The translations under genes were made by a program, and so were the position numbers. From Lytechinus variegatus (lineage: Eukaryota; Echinodermata; Echinoidea; Temnopleuroida; Toxopneustidae), in assembly GCF_018143015.1 (NCBI RefSeq), contig NC_054741.1, positions 8,380,683-8,444,682 of the forward strand: a stretch of 64,000 nt of DNA, in the 5' to 3' direction. Numbering within the stretch: position 1 is the first letter of the stretch; the number at the start of each line of letters is the position of its first letter. Positions 22,245-35,814 of this stretch are shown here, piece after piece. The notes under the pieces were generated by a model. That model searched no databases. It was not told the DNA's origin and worked only from the letters and a program-made list of their open reading frames with translations.

Positions 22245-24357
22245 AGGAACCAAATCTATGTCAGTCAATTGATTTTCCAATTATTCTGCCGTAAGCTCCC
22301 TACCTCATTGATGTCAACAAAATATCAAACAGCTAGATAAAGCAACAACGAGCTCTTTCAAGGCAATTGGAAACAAGTAAAAGGTCAAACGTGCACAAAG
22401 TTCCACTCTGTTTCTCTCTTGCCTCTGCGTGTTTCTTACCTGTTGGTATGGCGCCATATACTGTTAATATTGTCATGGAGTACTTTTCCTATAGCTTTAA
22501 ACAGGGATGCCACTTTACCGCTTTTACACAGAATTCAGGAATTTCCCCGTCATCTATCTTATTTCCTTTTTTTTCTCACGTTTGCCGTTTTCTATGTATC
22601 AGAAAAAAGTCGTAATATTCTCCTTACTCATTTCCATGTCCGATCACAGAGAGATACTAGTACACTTGGGCAATTAAGTCTCATTTTTTTTTTCAATGTC
22701 TTTGATGGTGTTTTCCTGTGCAGCTTTGTATTTCCTAGTGCTATTATCAGTTAAAAGCGTCTCATTCTTTCTGGACTCATCGTCAGGTTTTATTGGCATT
22801 GACGAATTCGGTTTTTGATTACTTTATTTGTTTAACGTCTCCCTTAAGCTTTCTTTGAAATTGGTTGTTCACCTGCCTAAACTCGAGTTCATTTACAATG
22901 CCCAGTAGATCATTTTCAGAACTTGTGCTTTAAAAAAATAAGCTGCCAAAAGAATTGTTTTGATGTTTTACAAATCTAAAAAAAAAGTGAAATAAAACTG
23001 CTTTTGTACTTAACACCTGAAATATGAATAGGGATTGGGTTTTCTCAGTATTTTTCAGTTATTTTAGGAAGAATCTCTTTATTTGTCTAATCTAAAAAAA
23101 AATAACAAGGATGAATTGATATATTAATGTACTTGAAATTTATATTTTGAAAATAAGATAAGGTTCTCGAAAGGATTGACTTTTTATATTTTCTACACAT
23201 TTTTTGGAGTGAAATTAGTATGATGTAATCAACATGAATATGATTTGTGTACGTAATGAGTCATTTTAGTTCATGTGCACATGTAAAACTGTAGATGCTG
23301 TACTATATACATTATAAAATACTAATTTGGTATAGATTTTCAGTGAAACAGAACTTACCCACTTATAATGCGTTTATTGCCTTGGTAGATCTTATATCAT
23401 ATTCTGGTTGTCTTAAGTATTCCCCTCCTCACAGATGGCGATAACTTTATTCTTGTCACAATGATAATTGGTACCATAGTGTTGTGTTAATGACTTTTTA
23501 TTTGTTTTCACTCGGGCATTGACATTTACGCGTTCATGTAAGCAAGATCAGTGTGTTCTACTTTTTTGTTATACCCCTAAATTTATGAGATATTTAATTC
23601 AATTTTGCTATACTCTCTTAATTGTATCTCTTTATCTCTGTCTCTTTCTCTTGCTCCTGTCTTCTCTCTCTCTCTTTATCTATTGATAATGTTGTCATCT
23701 AGTTCAATTTATTGTAGTTAAGTTTTGTTGGTGTACATGTAGTTGGTAACTTTTTTATTGTGAGCTGATGATGTATATGTAGCCCTCCTATATTTTGTTT
23801 ATAACATTAAGTTATGCTTATACATCAGTATGTATTTAACTGTTTGTATGTTTTATATGAATCATTGTAGATTCGATAGAATATCAGGGACTGTATTTTG
23901 AAATGTAGTGAAAGTAAAGTGTTAACAGTAATGTACATTTTTTTTGTAAATGTGACTTCGAAATGAAAATGAATGTAATTTCTACTTAATACAAGATATA
24001 CCTCGGGCATTACGCACAAAGTTCAAATTTTATTACAGAAAAGTTAGCCATAATATCATGCTGTTTTTTTATGAGAAATAGTGAAGAAATGGTAATGAAT
24101 TTTGAAGGAAAAAATCCATCAAATACTTATAAAGAGGGGTATGATTTTATGTTTAGATATAGTGATGTCACATGCAAGCAGATACCCCATATGTCACATG
24201 ATATGAATTTGATTAAGACAACTCTTGTGCTGTATCCTTTTAATGGCATGAATCCCCTACAGGCACATTGTGCCTTTGAACTATCGCTTTCCTGCAGTCC
24301 CCATAATTTTGTCTATGATGAAATGTAGGATCGCTAATGAAAGCTGTTTGTGGTATT
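22245..24357. other. Intergenic AT-rich sequence downstream of DUF1295 gene
   Basis: A T-rich stretch near 22565-22690, a (TC)n patch near 23660-23675 and otherwise low-complexity AT-rich DNA. I see no exon or RNA gene. Confidence 0.4.
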
Positions 24358-24674
24358 CAGGGCCCTGGGAACATTTTTTTTACAGGGGGTGCTGATGTCA
24401 ATACATAATAGAGGTCAAATTGTTCCTGAAAAGTTTGAAAAGCCCCCCAAAAAAAGAAAGAAAAAAAAAACAACAGTTTTTTGCTACAAAATGAGGGTTA
24501 TTTTGGTTACATTTTCCATTTCTGCCCAACTTCCAGAATACATGGGGTGCTGCCTGTGGAGAATGATACACGCAGCACCCCTGGGCTTACTGCATATAGA
24601 TAATAATACACGTAGCACACCCAAGGAAATTGTTCTGGGTGCCTCAGCACCCCCGCTCCCAGAGCCATGGTGCA
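24358..24674. mobile_element. Short hAT-like element (CAGGGCCCTGGGAAC ends), copy 1
   Basis: The left end CAGGGCCCTGGGAAC is followed by a T-run and GGGGGTGCTGA; the right end is the imperfect inverse (CAGCACCCCCGCTCCCAGAGCC). It is flanked by the direct repeat TGGTATT (24351-24357 and 24675-24681). Same family as 56697-56931 in the opposite orientation. Non-coding. Confidence 0.6.
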
Positions 24675-24748
24675 TGGTATTCCTGTAGGAAAGACACAGC
24701 TCTGTTTTTTTTTACAAGGTGCCTAAGTGTAATTCAAATCAGAAAATA

Positions 24749-24932
24749 CAGTAGTGCTCAGAAGTTAGTGAACCCCAACAGAATAATGGGAAGGTCAGGT
24801 AATAAAATATAACATTCAATAAAGTTTGTTTCTCTGGGCTCACCGTACATTGTAGAGTTGCTGTCTACATTCAACACTCAGCATGAAGGTGTGCATTTTG
24901 TGGTGGGGTTCACTAACTTTTTAGCACCAATG
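24749..24932. mobile_element. Tc1/mariner-type MITE flanked by TA
   Basis: The left end CAGTAGTGCTCAGAAGTTAG and right end (complement CATTGGTGCTAAAAAGTTAG) are inverted copies extending into GTGAACCCCA, about 30 bases, and TA lies on both sides. The 184-base element has no coding capacity. TA duplication and CAGT-type ends point to Tc1/mariner. Confidence 0.7.
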
Positions 24933-25719
24933 TAAATAATTGAATCACCTGTGCCTTCAACATCGATCTCCAATCAAACATTTATTTTCTTTAACATTTT
25001 ATGAAACAAAATATTTTATTCATTATGGGCGTTTAAGGAACTGGTAATTTACTTTATATTTTGAATGAAGAGAGGTGGAGCTTCTCATGTATTATGATAT
25101 CATAAATTGAAAACTTTAAAAATTCAGCAATCAGTTATTCTTTTATGGGTTAGTTAAACCTATCTACTGGTACATTTCTCTTACTTTCCTGCCTTTATCA
25201 AAATCATATTGACATCAGGGTGCACTTCAGAATACAACTATTTTACATGTTTTTTATCAGTCATTGTCATTAAACAACTTTTTTGGTTATAATATTTTGT
25301 GAAATATATTTTCTTTTAATATGTGCTTTGTTAATGTAAGACTTGAGGTTATTTGGTGAACAAGGTCTTATGCTGATGTATTGATATGTATTTATCTTTT
25401 TTTATTGAATATTAAACAGTTATTCATAATTCTTTGTTTCATTAGCTGTGTCCTCAATTTTGGTAGTTATGCGATCCCTGAATTATGCCTTCTTACTAAT
25501 TTGCAAATGGTATGAGATTTGTATTACTTTTTTATCGATGAATTTTGAGATTTGGTGGTGTGCTTGGGGTGTAAATTGTAAAGAGCATGATGATGTGAAA
25601 TATCTTTAAGATTCGAAGGGGCACAAGTTGTATTAGCTCAAACAATGTTAATTTCATTACAGGGCAAGGCCATCCACATGAAAAGATTTGAATTTAAAAA
25701 AAATCAAACAAGCCAAACA

Positions 25720-26045
25720 CGGAATATTTCATAAAAAAAGAATGTGAAATGAAGGGCCTGATGACAATACAAATTCACAATATCTTTTGTATTTTTTTGA
25801 AATATGAAAAATTTTAATTTTCTCATAATTGTAATATGAAACAAAGTTTTATTCCTCCCTGAAAACATGTGGAATTGCCACTGTTTTTTGTTTTTTTTTT
25901 TGTTCAACCTTTTGTGGTTCACACAAGAAAGTCTTTATTACAGAAAAAATGTGAATAAGTGACATCATTGACTCATTTGCCCATCACTGAGTTGTGCATA
26001 ACGGTTTTGTGAAAAATAAGCAAAACTTCAAACTGTCATAAGAGT
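25720..26045. repeat. Partial copy of the TTAA-flanked AAGTCCACCCC family
   Basis: Contains GAAATATGAAAAATTTTAAT, AAGTGACATCATTGACTCA and ACGGTTTTGTGAAAAATAAG, which match the interior of 39212-39782. The outer ends are missing. Confidence 0.4.
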
Positions 26046-27402
26046 CTTATTTTAATTGCGATTTTGAACAAATTTTGATGATAGTGAGGATGCCGATTAA
26101 AAACTGGTTTTGAGGGTGGTGGTGGTTGTTGTGGTGGTATTGATGAAGATCAATTAGGGGACAAGTGGTGGTGTCACAGGGAGCAGGGGGTGTTCCTATC
26201 TCTTGTGATTTTTCAAGTAGACCTAATTCCATGTCTAAAAACATTGAACGTCTAAAACATACTCTTCAAGTTTAAGAAAAACAATAAATGAAAAAAACCC
26301 ACACATGCACACTCCAGATCTATTTGGTAAGGAATGAATGAAGGATAACTTGAACTAAAGTCAATAGTGACTTTTACGAGAAAGTTCCTAAAATTGTGTT
26401 AGGCAGTATCTACAAACAAAAAAGAATATGAAAGTTACAAAATATAAGAGGTAAAAAAAAGGGAAAATACGGGATCGATAAAGGCATAGAAATAATTCAA
26501 ATAACAGTGGAAACAAGATTATGAAAACAAACAAAAAAGGAGTAGAAAGAGGGATAGAAAAAAAATTGTTTTGTCTCTGTACTTTATAGAGAAAGTCCCT
26601 ACCTAAGTATGTCAAGCTAATATTCCGAAGGAGATAAGTGTGTATCTGTTATTGGAAAATGAGTTCAGTTATAAGTTCAAGATCATGTTGATTTCGCAGT
26701 GACTATTGTACGTTTCCCAAGGGCGTAGGGTTTAGGCGCGGATTCGGGGTAGCGAGGGGGATACATGGGGCATCCCACCCTACCCCTCCTTACCCGGACG
26801 AGAAACTTAACGAATATCCCAAGGTATGCTGCGTTTTTAAAATTGGGTTGAAAATTGGGAACTTATACATTTAAAGACATTTTTTGCTTTCTTTGACAAA
26901 CATCCCCTTCACCAACTTGAAGAGTGTATTATCGTGACGTCAGGGAGTGTATCTAGGTCATGTACTGTTCTTTTGAGAAGTGTAAGAGTATCACCTGATT
27001 TCAACTTTAGCTGGTAGTTAATCGTCCCTTTGTATCTTGAAATTTAATATTATTATCCCAGTTAAAAAGATGCGAGACACTAATACAGAGCATGTGACAT
27101 TGGCCCTCGTCTTACATGTCTTAAGTGGGTTGATGAAGGATATAATTCACGGATAAAGCCATTTTATTGAGTGAGTCAGAAAAAAGCACTTAAGACCTCA
27201 CAAAACCCAAATTTAAGGGGAAAATTATGTCGAACACTTAGTCTGTATGATGGCCTAAAATATCATTTCCTGATTTTCCTCCCAAATAATTCGATATAGG
27301 CCTACATAATTATAATTGATAAACAATAGGTATTCTTTTCTGTGATGTAAATTTTGATTTGCGCTATTGTAAAGCATGACTGTAGTAAATTAATCAAAAT
27401 TT

Positions 27403-27538
27403 CCCGTTCTACAAAGACTCGTTGTCAGTAACAAATGGACAATAACAAATTTGCCATCAGTCAATCAGATATATAGGTTTCTGTAGCTTTTAACTGTTAT
27501 TGCAAATTTGTTATCATAACAAGTTTTATGAAACGGGT
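27403..27538. mobile_element. MITE, GGCCTGTTTCATAAA family, copy A
   Basis: The right end TTTTATGAAACGGG and left end CCCGTTCTACAAAGA are imperfect inverted copies. Interior phrases GCAAATTTGTTATCATAACAAG and TAGCTTTTAACTGTT-type sequence are shared with 35281-35424 and, inverted, 63725-63873. Confidence 0.55.
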
Positions 27539-27589
27539 CACAGATATCCATGAAGTCAAAGCACCCCCATAATGCAGAGGGACATCAAG

Positions 27590-27650
27590 TTCTTGAGCCC
27601 CCTCTAATAGCAACTTCCATGGCCCTTCGAAGCGGGGGTGCTGGGCTGTG
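27590..27650. repeat. Fragment of short hAT-like family (GCGGGGGTGCT end)
   Basis: CCATGGCCCTTCGAAGCGGG followed by GGTGCT matches one end of the 24358-24674 and 56697-56931 elements. Only this end is present. Confidence 0.35.
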
Positions 27651-27750
27651 GCCTACAAATGAGATAGGGGCTTGGGGCGCTTGCATGGCCTCCTAAAATA
27701 ATTTTAAAAGAAAGAAAAGGAAAGAGAGAAGGCTGAAATATGATCTTAGT

Positions 27751-28030
27751 GGGCGCGTCTTGGTCTAGTGGTTCTGACTCTCTCCTTTCAAACAGAGGGT
27801 CGTGGGTTCGAATCCTAATCATGGATTGTTTTTCCTTCAGCAAGAAATTTATTCGCACTGTGCTGCACTCTACCCAGGTGAGGTGAATGGGTACCCGGCA
27901 GGATTAATTCCTTGCATGCACTGAGCGCCGGTGATGGTAGCTCGAGCTAAAGCCGGGGTAATAATAGCAGCGCTTTGTATCCTCAGGTAATAGGCGCTTT
28001 ATAAATGCAGCTATTATCATTAATACCCTT
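27751..28030 (+). mobile_element. tRNA-derived SINE
   Basis: The head (27751-27823) has an A box (TGGTCTAGTGG) and B box (GGTTCGAATCC) spaced as in a tRNA, so it carries an internal RNA polymerase III promoter. A unique body follows with GGTGAATGGGTACCCGGCAG, and a tail with GCGCTTTATAAATGC and TTATTATTATTA. A tail of this type is shared with partner LINEs in many marine animals. No protein coding. The head does not fold as an intact tRNA (27-base insert-like spacing and mismatched ends), so it is not called as a tRNA gene. Confidence 0.75.
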
Positions 28031-29878
28031 ATTATTATTAGCGTTATGTAAAAATCTATCACGAAATTTGATTTCTTCTCCTGCTTGCTCGCTTTGCTCA
28101 ACTTTTTTTAAACAAAATAAATGTTGCCCCATACGCCATATTTCCCCCCTCAATTTTTATATTTATGATTTTTTTTTCTCATTACGCTGGGGCGTTGTGT
28201 GTGTTATTTACAAGAGGCAACACGCCCTGGAAATAAGGTATGCATGCTAAAAATTTGCCTTTATTAAATTTCGTCTTTATTATCATCAATTTATTCAATT
28301 AATTTTTTCTAACTCTTTGTGGAGTCTATTTTTTCAAATATTATAACTTAACATTCATTCAATCTTACCTGAAATGAAAATTCTCATTTTACCAAGTTTG
28401 CTCTATTTTTTAATTTCAAGTAAAGTAATTTTTTCAAGGGCCTGCCACTGCGGGTCGAACAGGCTTTGCTTTTATCAGTGATTTCTTTTCGCCTTATTTT
28501 CAATTGATCTTTTAATGCATCATTATACACTTATTTTCATCATATAATTAGTGTCTAAATGCTTTCCGTTATAAGTTTATTCTGTATTAGATGTTTCCAT
28601 ATAGATTAGTGCGATTATTCATATTACTGATTTTTATTACCATTTTTACTTATTTGTAAACTGAATTTTTTTTTATTACTTCGATAAATCAAGCATGGTT
28701 GTATAAAATGTAAAACAACTACTGTAAAGCCCACATATTGAACAGCGTTGTTAAAATTCAAACACCGTTTTTACCGTGTGTAATGAGTTTTGGTTCAACA
28801 ATACATTATAGGAAGCTATCCAAAGAAAAACAGAAAGTGAAACTTTGCACACTCTAGGCCTGCATGTATGGAGATAGGAATATTCTAAAGAGTATCTGGA
28901 AATTATCATACACTATATAAAGACTCTTCGACTATCGATACCAATTATGATAAACGGATATAGGTTGCCTATTTTAAGCACTTTTAAGCAACATACAGAC
29001 CCCCATACAGACCTCAGCATCCCCAATAAGAATCCCTTATTCGTTATTTCTTTCGGAAACCATTCTGAACAAGCATGACAAGGGTTAAGAATTTCCCTCT
29101 CAATAGGGGCCGTGCCGTGATATTTTGATGTCTGGGTACATGATGTCCAAGACGACCCTTTTTCTCAAATGAATTACAGGGTATACACCCTAAAATCAGA
29201 GAGTAAACATTTACCCAATACTGGGCATTTCCCCCAAAATATCGGGCCAAATGCATGTTTGAAGGGTAAATTTCAACGCAACATTGGCTAAAAATTTACA
29301 AAATATTTGTTGTCTTTTTACCCAACATACATGTTCATATTGTACCTAATATTGGGTAATTTTTTTTTTAGAATATAGAAATACAATACCTGTACTTCCC
29401 TTTCGATGCTTTTTGTCCCACCCCTCTCCTTTATCTACATTTCATTTTTCTCAACCACATGAAAACTCACAGGGGCGGTTGTCCCCCCCCCCCCCCTTCC
29501 GTTACGCCGCCCCTGACTCGGTCCCCCTAGGACACCCCAACGATGAAGAGTTGTATAGTTCCATCCGGACGCCCCTCTCCTGTCTGCATCGCGCAGCAAG
29601 ATAATCATAACAACGCTGACCTTAAAGGCTGACCTTACATCCTAACAGGCTATTTCACTAAAATATTTCGTTTTAATAAAAGATGAGTAAACCGGATCCC
29701 GCGCGCACAGGACGCAAAATGTGAGATCGTATGTGCATGGGGCTACCAGTTCTCCCACGTCCAGCCAGGATTCTTCCGGGACATGAAGGGTAATAAAGGT
29801 GATATCAAACACCAGTCTCTCAGATGGTGGTAAACTGATGGTAGTGATATCCCAATGAATCTTCAATTTCTGCTTTAG
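28031..29878. other. Intergenic sequence with a possible diverged MITE
   Basis: Mostly AT-rich. Near 29170-29380 ACCCTAAAATCAG with TTTACCCAATACTGGG and, later, TAATATTGGGTAATTT with TTTTTTAGAAT suggest a poorly preserved inverted-repeat element. A C-run flanked by CAGGGGCGG and CCGCCCCTG lies at 29471-29516. No convincing gene. Confidence 0.3.
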
Positions 29879-30066
29879 TGGTCCTTGCTACCGTCTGATG
29901 CGTATTGTGGAGGTCCAATTTACCTATCTTCTGCAGACAAATATTTTATTGTAACGTTGGTAAAATCGGTGTGTTATTCTCGGATGAAATTCGGAGATGG
30001 ATCCCTTTCGGTCTCTGATTCTCATAACTGTCTTGACTTCAGTGGATTTCACAGAGGGCCAGTCTG
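29879..30066 (+). other. Orphan candidate exon
   Basis: A stretch bounded by a good acceptor (tttctgctttag) and donor (gtgagt), open in one frame for 62 codons with three cysteines (AYCGGPIYLSS, SVCYSRMKFGDG, HNCLDFSG). I do not recognise the protein. It enters in phase 0 and leaves in phase 2, which does not fit the phase-1 modules of the downstream CUB receptor. No partner exon was found, so it may be a relic or chance. Confidence 0.2.
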
Positions 30067-33000
30067 GTGAGTTTTATCTATTCATCTTTTGTTAGCACGT
30101 TGGATGAGAATTGTTGAAAGTGTACGCATATATACATGTATATACAGCATGGAAACTGTGTATTAGCTCAAGTTCCTTTAAAATTATCTTACAAACTGCA
30201 TGTCCATGATATATATTTTCCTATTTAAATCCTGTAGGTATTGATGCATATTGCAGAATGGGTTTTTTGTGAATGTGAAAGGCATTCACTCCTGTTCCTG
30301 CAGTGAACTAAAGGGCACACAACCCACACAATGATATTATTGAGTATTTGTTAATAGCGTGATAAATGTGCATTTTTATAATTATAATAAATAATTCTTA
30401 AAACATTTAAGACTCGTCATAAAACTTTCATTATTTTCTAAATACAGTTAATCTTTTTGGTTGACATCCGTCTTAAAAGTAATCACTCTCTATCTTCGCA
30501 AATAAAAAAGAAGAGAATATGATATTAAATCTTTCAAAAAGATTCTGATTTGAGATATGCCTTTTGAAGTTATGGTCAAAGTTAAACCTAAACTGACTGT
30601 TATGTTGCATTATTATTCCATTTGACTGGCACCTTATGATTAAATTTCCAATCGTGTGCGTTCAAAAGTTTCATTACATACAACCTTGACCGTATATACA
30701 GATATTTCTCGGGGGGGGGGGGTGGGGGGTAAGAGAAGAGTCCGTTGTTATTGGGGCACTTTTTGCATTTTGTATGGTGAATTAAATCAAAGGAGATTGT
30801 AAACTCTTTCGGTTATATTTTTGAAAACTTGGAGTAAAAAAAAATGCTTTGCATGGGTTAACTTACACATTCAATAAAGTTTAGAAGCTGCCAAAATTTC
30901 AAAAGGAAAAGCACAGACTAATTAAAGAAATTAATCTGTTAAGTATGACCTCATGGTTTTAAGTTTGACAGTGTAGAATCTGACATTGAACTTTTTGACG
31001 ATTCGGAATCTTCATATTATTCTGGTAAAGCAACAGATATCCAGTAAACGTGTTCATTTTTGATTGCTGAAGACTTGTTTGTAGCAATAAAGTCGTCATC
31101 TGATACCACTTACTATTTTTCTTCTCTATGGATCATCACACTGCGTCTATGCATATGAATTATATACAACGTCACAATGTGGCGACATTTATTTGGCTGG
31201 CACAAAGGCGTTCAGAGAACATTTTTTTCTCAATTTAAAAAAAAAAGATTACCAGGGGAGGGCACTGGTACTAAAGGCAAGACTACATTATATTTTGGGG
31301 GTATATCATTCAGGCGTTGTTACATAATACCCGAAAAATTGCGATATGAACTTTTGTTTTAAAAAATGATTGCACAAAATTGTTTTAGTAAGAGCTATTC
31401 CTAATAAGTTATATATCATTGGAAAGGTCTTTATAACTGAAATTTGCATTTTATTTTCCTATAGGGTGTAAAGTTTTCCTGATCCTAAGATTTATTGGGA
31501 AGTAACATTTTTTCACAATTTTCCACATATTAGATTTAACTTCTTATGACATTACCTTATGCCTTTTTATTGCATTTTTTAATTCCTCAGACAATTTCAG
31601 AATATACATATACTTTCATGGGTATAGGATGTCAAACAGCATTAGAAATATATTAAACTGTATAAAACGGTACGATTGTAAGGGGGGAAATTGAGTTGTA
31701 ATGGAAATTGGCCCAACTCAAAACGCGTGGCCATACCTTTGTGCGATTGATTGATCATAATCTGTTTTCACCTCCATGATAACATATTCAACTTTTATAT
31801 TAACTTTTGGTAATTTTTTATCGAAAGCTTTTTTACATTCTTAGTTATCATCTTTGGGCGGAATCTCGATTTTCTTGTTATCTGCTGCTTGCTATGTAGA
31901 ATTTGTTCATTGAGAGGATTCCCTTTTTGTATGGCCACGATGCTGTATATCGCAGTTCAGACATAATGTAAACATTATGATGGTCAAAATTTCCGACATT
32001 GCTTCCCGTGAAATTGAACTTTGCTCTGGAAAAAAAGAGAAGACAATGCGCTGTTCATTACTAATAGAGCCAAGTTAACCCAGGACATTTTTATTCAATA
32101 GGCTTTGCATTCTTATGTATATTATCTATTACAAATATATTAAACGAATATTACATTCAGTAAATTAATTAATAATGATGTTACACCAATTTTTTTTTCG
32201 TTTAATAATCTATTCGAATACACCAAAAAGCTATCTACTTCATAATATCGCATAACTTTGTCTCTTCAATATTTGCTTATCATAATTGTATTTCCATTTT
32301 CCATGGATTTTGTACTGTTCTCTTGGAGAAAATCACAACAACCAAAAGTAACAACTGAAAGTGTCAGAATGTCACATTGCGTGCGAGTAAAGTATAACTA
32401 TATGTATGATAAAAGAGAACACTCACACGTCACGTTGTAGCTTGTAACATGACGGTTTTTTAGATTATTTTCCCCAAAACATGTTTGATGTTAGTGTTTT
32501 TTTTTCACGTTTGTATAAGTTCATGGTTAAAATGTTCAATAGAGAACCTGCAAATATAGGACCGCTATCATCTGATGTAAGGACACCAGAGTTTTAAGTG
32601 CATCACAGCACACACACACACCCACTCAGAAATATGTACATGTACATAATATATGGATGAAAAACTGCGGCTTCAAGCCTTAGCCTTATTTTTTCGAGGT
32701 CCACATTCTCCTTTTCTCTCGAATTGAAGTTGTATCCATCCGATTCCAGAGCTCTTTTGAGATTACAGAAGGAAAATAAGATAATGAGACATGATGAGAG
32801 ATCTGTAATTACTCTAATCATGATTATGAAACCGTGCTGACAGGCTTGCCTTGTTATCGCGTCAAAGATACTGCTTTCATGGTGGGGAGGGGGGGGGGGG
32901 GTTAGGGCTGAAGACCCTATGATTATAAGAAGTGAATCTATATATGATATTTTGTAAATAAACAAAAAAAACATTCAATTGAACTTTCTTGGGTATCATT

Positions 33001-33530
33001 CTTGTCCATTTTATTTTCATTACAATTGTGACAAGATATTTGAAGATTGTGGATTTTTGGCTCGATCACTTCACTTGATGGTTAATTGCAGACATAGTGA
33101 ATCGGCATTTTCAAACTCACCCCCTCAATATGTTTTTCGCAGTATACGCCATTGGTTAAAGAACAAATTTCTAAATTTATGCCTGTAAAAAAAACAGTTT
33201 CGTATAACCTCGCAGGTCATTGTAGAAGACAAGTGCACGAATTAAAATTAAGCCCGATCATTTATACAGTCCTAAGTTAGACATCATTGTAAATTATTGG
33301 GAGCAAGCTCGCCTTGGGAAATATTTTAGATTTCCCAAACGGGCCACAGAAGGTCGTCGAGATCAGTATATTGCATTTGTAATGAGAATACTTTGAAATA
33401 TATCAAATATAATTAGGGCCGCTATTATAATGATGATTGTAACATATGGCATTGTGCTGATTCATGATCTCAGAAGGGTGCGTTTTTATCATGCAAAGCA
33501 TTCTCAGAAATCACCGCATGAATGTTTGAT
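30067..33530. other. Intergenic sequence without recognised gene
   Basis: AT-rich DNA with a G-run near 30710-30727, a (CA)n patch near 32611 and a G-run near 32887. I see no exon, RNA gene or clear transposon. Confidence 0.4.
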
Positions 33531-33533
33531 ATA

Positions 33534-33563
33534 ATCAAGGAGCTTCTGTTTGAAGCTCCTTGA
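33534..33563. repeat. Short perfect hairpin
   Basis: TCAAGGAGCTTC and GAAGCTCCTTGA are perfect 12-base arms around a TGTTT-type loop. No T-run follows immediately and no gene is adjacent. Confidence 0.45.
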
Positions 33564-33659
33564 TATAATGTACGGCGAGTTTATTACGACAGCCAATTAT
33601 TCATCCATAAATGATTAATGACGTTCTACTGATAGAGTAGTAAATTTTATACCCCTCCC

Positions 33660-34135
33660 CTTCCTTTCTTTATTCTTGTATTTCTTATTCTCTTCTCCAC
33701 TCTCCTCATCCATCCCCTTTCTCTTCTTCCTTTTTCTCCTTCTCATCTTCCTCCTCTTTTTTTTCTTCTCCTCCTGCTCCGACTCCTCCCATGTTCTTCT
33801 TCTCCCTGGATCCCCTTCATCATTAACGTCATCATCATTAGGACGTCATCGTGAATATCATCATCATCACCATCTTCATCATGAACATCATCACCACCAC
33901 CATCATCATCATCACCATCATCATCACAATCATCATTACCATGCACCATCATCATCATCATTACCATCACCATCACCACCATCATCATCATCTCCACCAC
34001 CATTATCATCATAATCATCACTGTCATCATCATCACCACAACCGTCGTCATCACCATCATCATCACCATCATCATCACCATCATCATCACCATCATCATC
34101 ATCACCATCCTCATCATCATCATCATCACCAATAT
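33660..34135. repeat. Pyrimidine-rich tract followed by (ATC)n microsatellite
   Basis: CT-rich sequence to about 33815, then about 300 bases dominated by CAT/ATC/CAC triplets. It translates as long runs of His, Ile or Met in different frames, which is an artefact of the repeat. Confidence 0.8.
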
Positions 34136-34139
34136 TCTC

Positions 34140-35280
34140 TTCGTCTTCTCATCCTTCTTCCTCAACCTCCCATTCTCATCCCATCTCATTGAATTTAATA
34201 TTTAAAAATTAAATATTAATATTTACGATGCTATATGCGAGATACGAGGTGTCGATTGGATTTTGAGATCATCTCCAATCACCTTGAAATTTTATAGACA
34301 GGCAATCAAACAAAATACGTATCGCCACTATTCGGTGGCATCTTAATGTTGATCACGAAATTTACACTTTTCTCACTTGGTATGTAGACCGGTTCCCTAT
34401 ACAGACAATCAATTGGTATTATATTTATTTTTCTAGGCGGGATTTTACAAACCCACATTACAGCATTTTCAGATTACTAGATTTGTACCGTGTAACAATA
34501 GTTATGTTAAAAAATATATAGTTTCCCTTTTAATGAAACTGTTTCTTTTTTTTGAGGGGGGGGTGTCACTTCGTATACAGCCACATGGGGAATAACACCT
34601 TCTGATATCTAATTTGTTACATATTTATATTATTTCATGACGAAATGATTTTGTATAATCTATTTTGTCAGATGATAATTTATGAAGGAACGAATATTGT
34701 TAGAAATTAGTACACTTATTTGCGGATGGAAGGGTTCCACCCCCCCCCCCCCGCCGGGTTGAGTCTTTCCACCCCGCAGCATGGATAAAACAGCACCTGG
34801 CTTGAAAGATATCAGAAGTGAAAGACATAGCAACATATTATTATAGAATTCAAGAAATGATGAGAATGTGTACATTGCTAATGAAAAATCATTAGACCCT
34901 TACAAAGGAATTATATTGTTTCTTGGATATTGAAATTAAAAAATAAAATGTATTTAAATATTTAAGAAAAAAAGGCCGAAAACTGAGCGGAAATTTCGTT
35001 GAGAGAGTGCCTGTTTCACCATTTTTTTTCTTTTTTCTTTAGCTTGTTTTTTTTCAACAATGGAGTTAATATGTTTTTTTTAGAGTTTAAACTTGTATAA
35101 CAAATATTTTTGTGACCCGTTATTGTTATATATTTTGTATGTTTGTCTAATTATAGTATTGTACTCCCCCATGTCGTGTGGAGACCATGTCTGGTTAATT
35201 ACCAGTTTGTTCGATCATAAAAAGAAGAATCTGATATAGATTTGTTTACTGAGGATTGGGGAGATCTTTTATGAATTCGG
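34140..35280. other. Intergenic AT-rich sequence
   Basis: G-run near 34552-34562 and C-run near 34740-34753; otherwise nothing recognised. Confidence 0.4.
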
Positions 35281-35424
35281 GGCCTGTTTCATAAAGATTC
35301 GTTAAAGGAACAAAGGCTCAATTTATATAACAAGTGTACTATCAGCCAATCAAATTGAATCTTTTCAGTAGCTTTAAACTTTTGTTGCAAATTTGTTATT
35401 GTAACAAGTTTTATGAAACAGGCC
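35281..35424. mobile_element. MITE, GGCCTGTTTCATAAA family, copy B
   Basis: Begins GGCCTGTTTCATAAAG and ends TTTTATGAAACAGGCC, inverted copies of each other. The 144-base interior has CAGCCAATCAAATTGAA and TTGCAAATTTGTTATTG as in copies A and C. Best-preserved copy in the window. Confidence 0.7.
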
Positions 35425-35814
35425 TCTGGTGTATAATCTTTCCGGTCCAGTGTCGAGTTTCAAAGTGTACTTTCATCCGTTATATTGCGGTTATCATCAT
35501 TGTCTCTATCATTCTTGAATCTCAACTGTTACCCGCTCATATCAAATATGAAATGATTTGATAGCGTAGATTATTACTCATTAAATTCAAGGCCACTTCT
35601 AAATTGTTGATACCAGCTGATATTACGAAGGTGCTTAAAGACAGGGGGAAGTGACTAAAACCCGATTCAAGTGTTCATGACCTTATTGTTATACATATAA
35701 GAAGAAGGGAAATGAAGAAGAATGGTAAGAAGAGAAGGGAAGAAAGGAGGAAGAAAATAAGATAGAAAGTAAAGAGGAGGAAGAAAGGTGAAGTAAAATG
35801 TGAGGATAAGATCA

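Noticed and set aside
29642-29866. Minus-strand frame with a CUB-like look (LPPSERLVFDITFITLHV)
   Set aside because: No good acceptor or donor on that strand, no CUB cysteine spacing and no neighbouring exon; resemblance too weak.
33743-34192. Open frames of 110-148 residues made of His, Met/Asp or Ile runs on both strands
   Set aside because: They are translations of the (ATC)n microsatellite; all frames stay open because the triplet repeat contains no stops.
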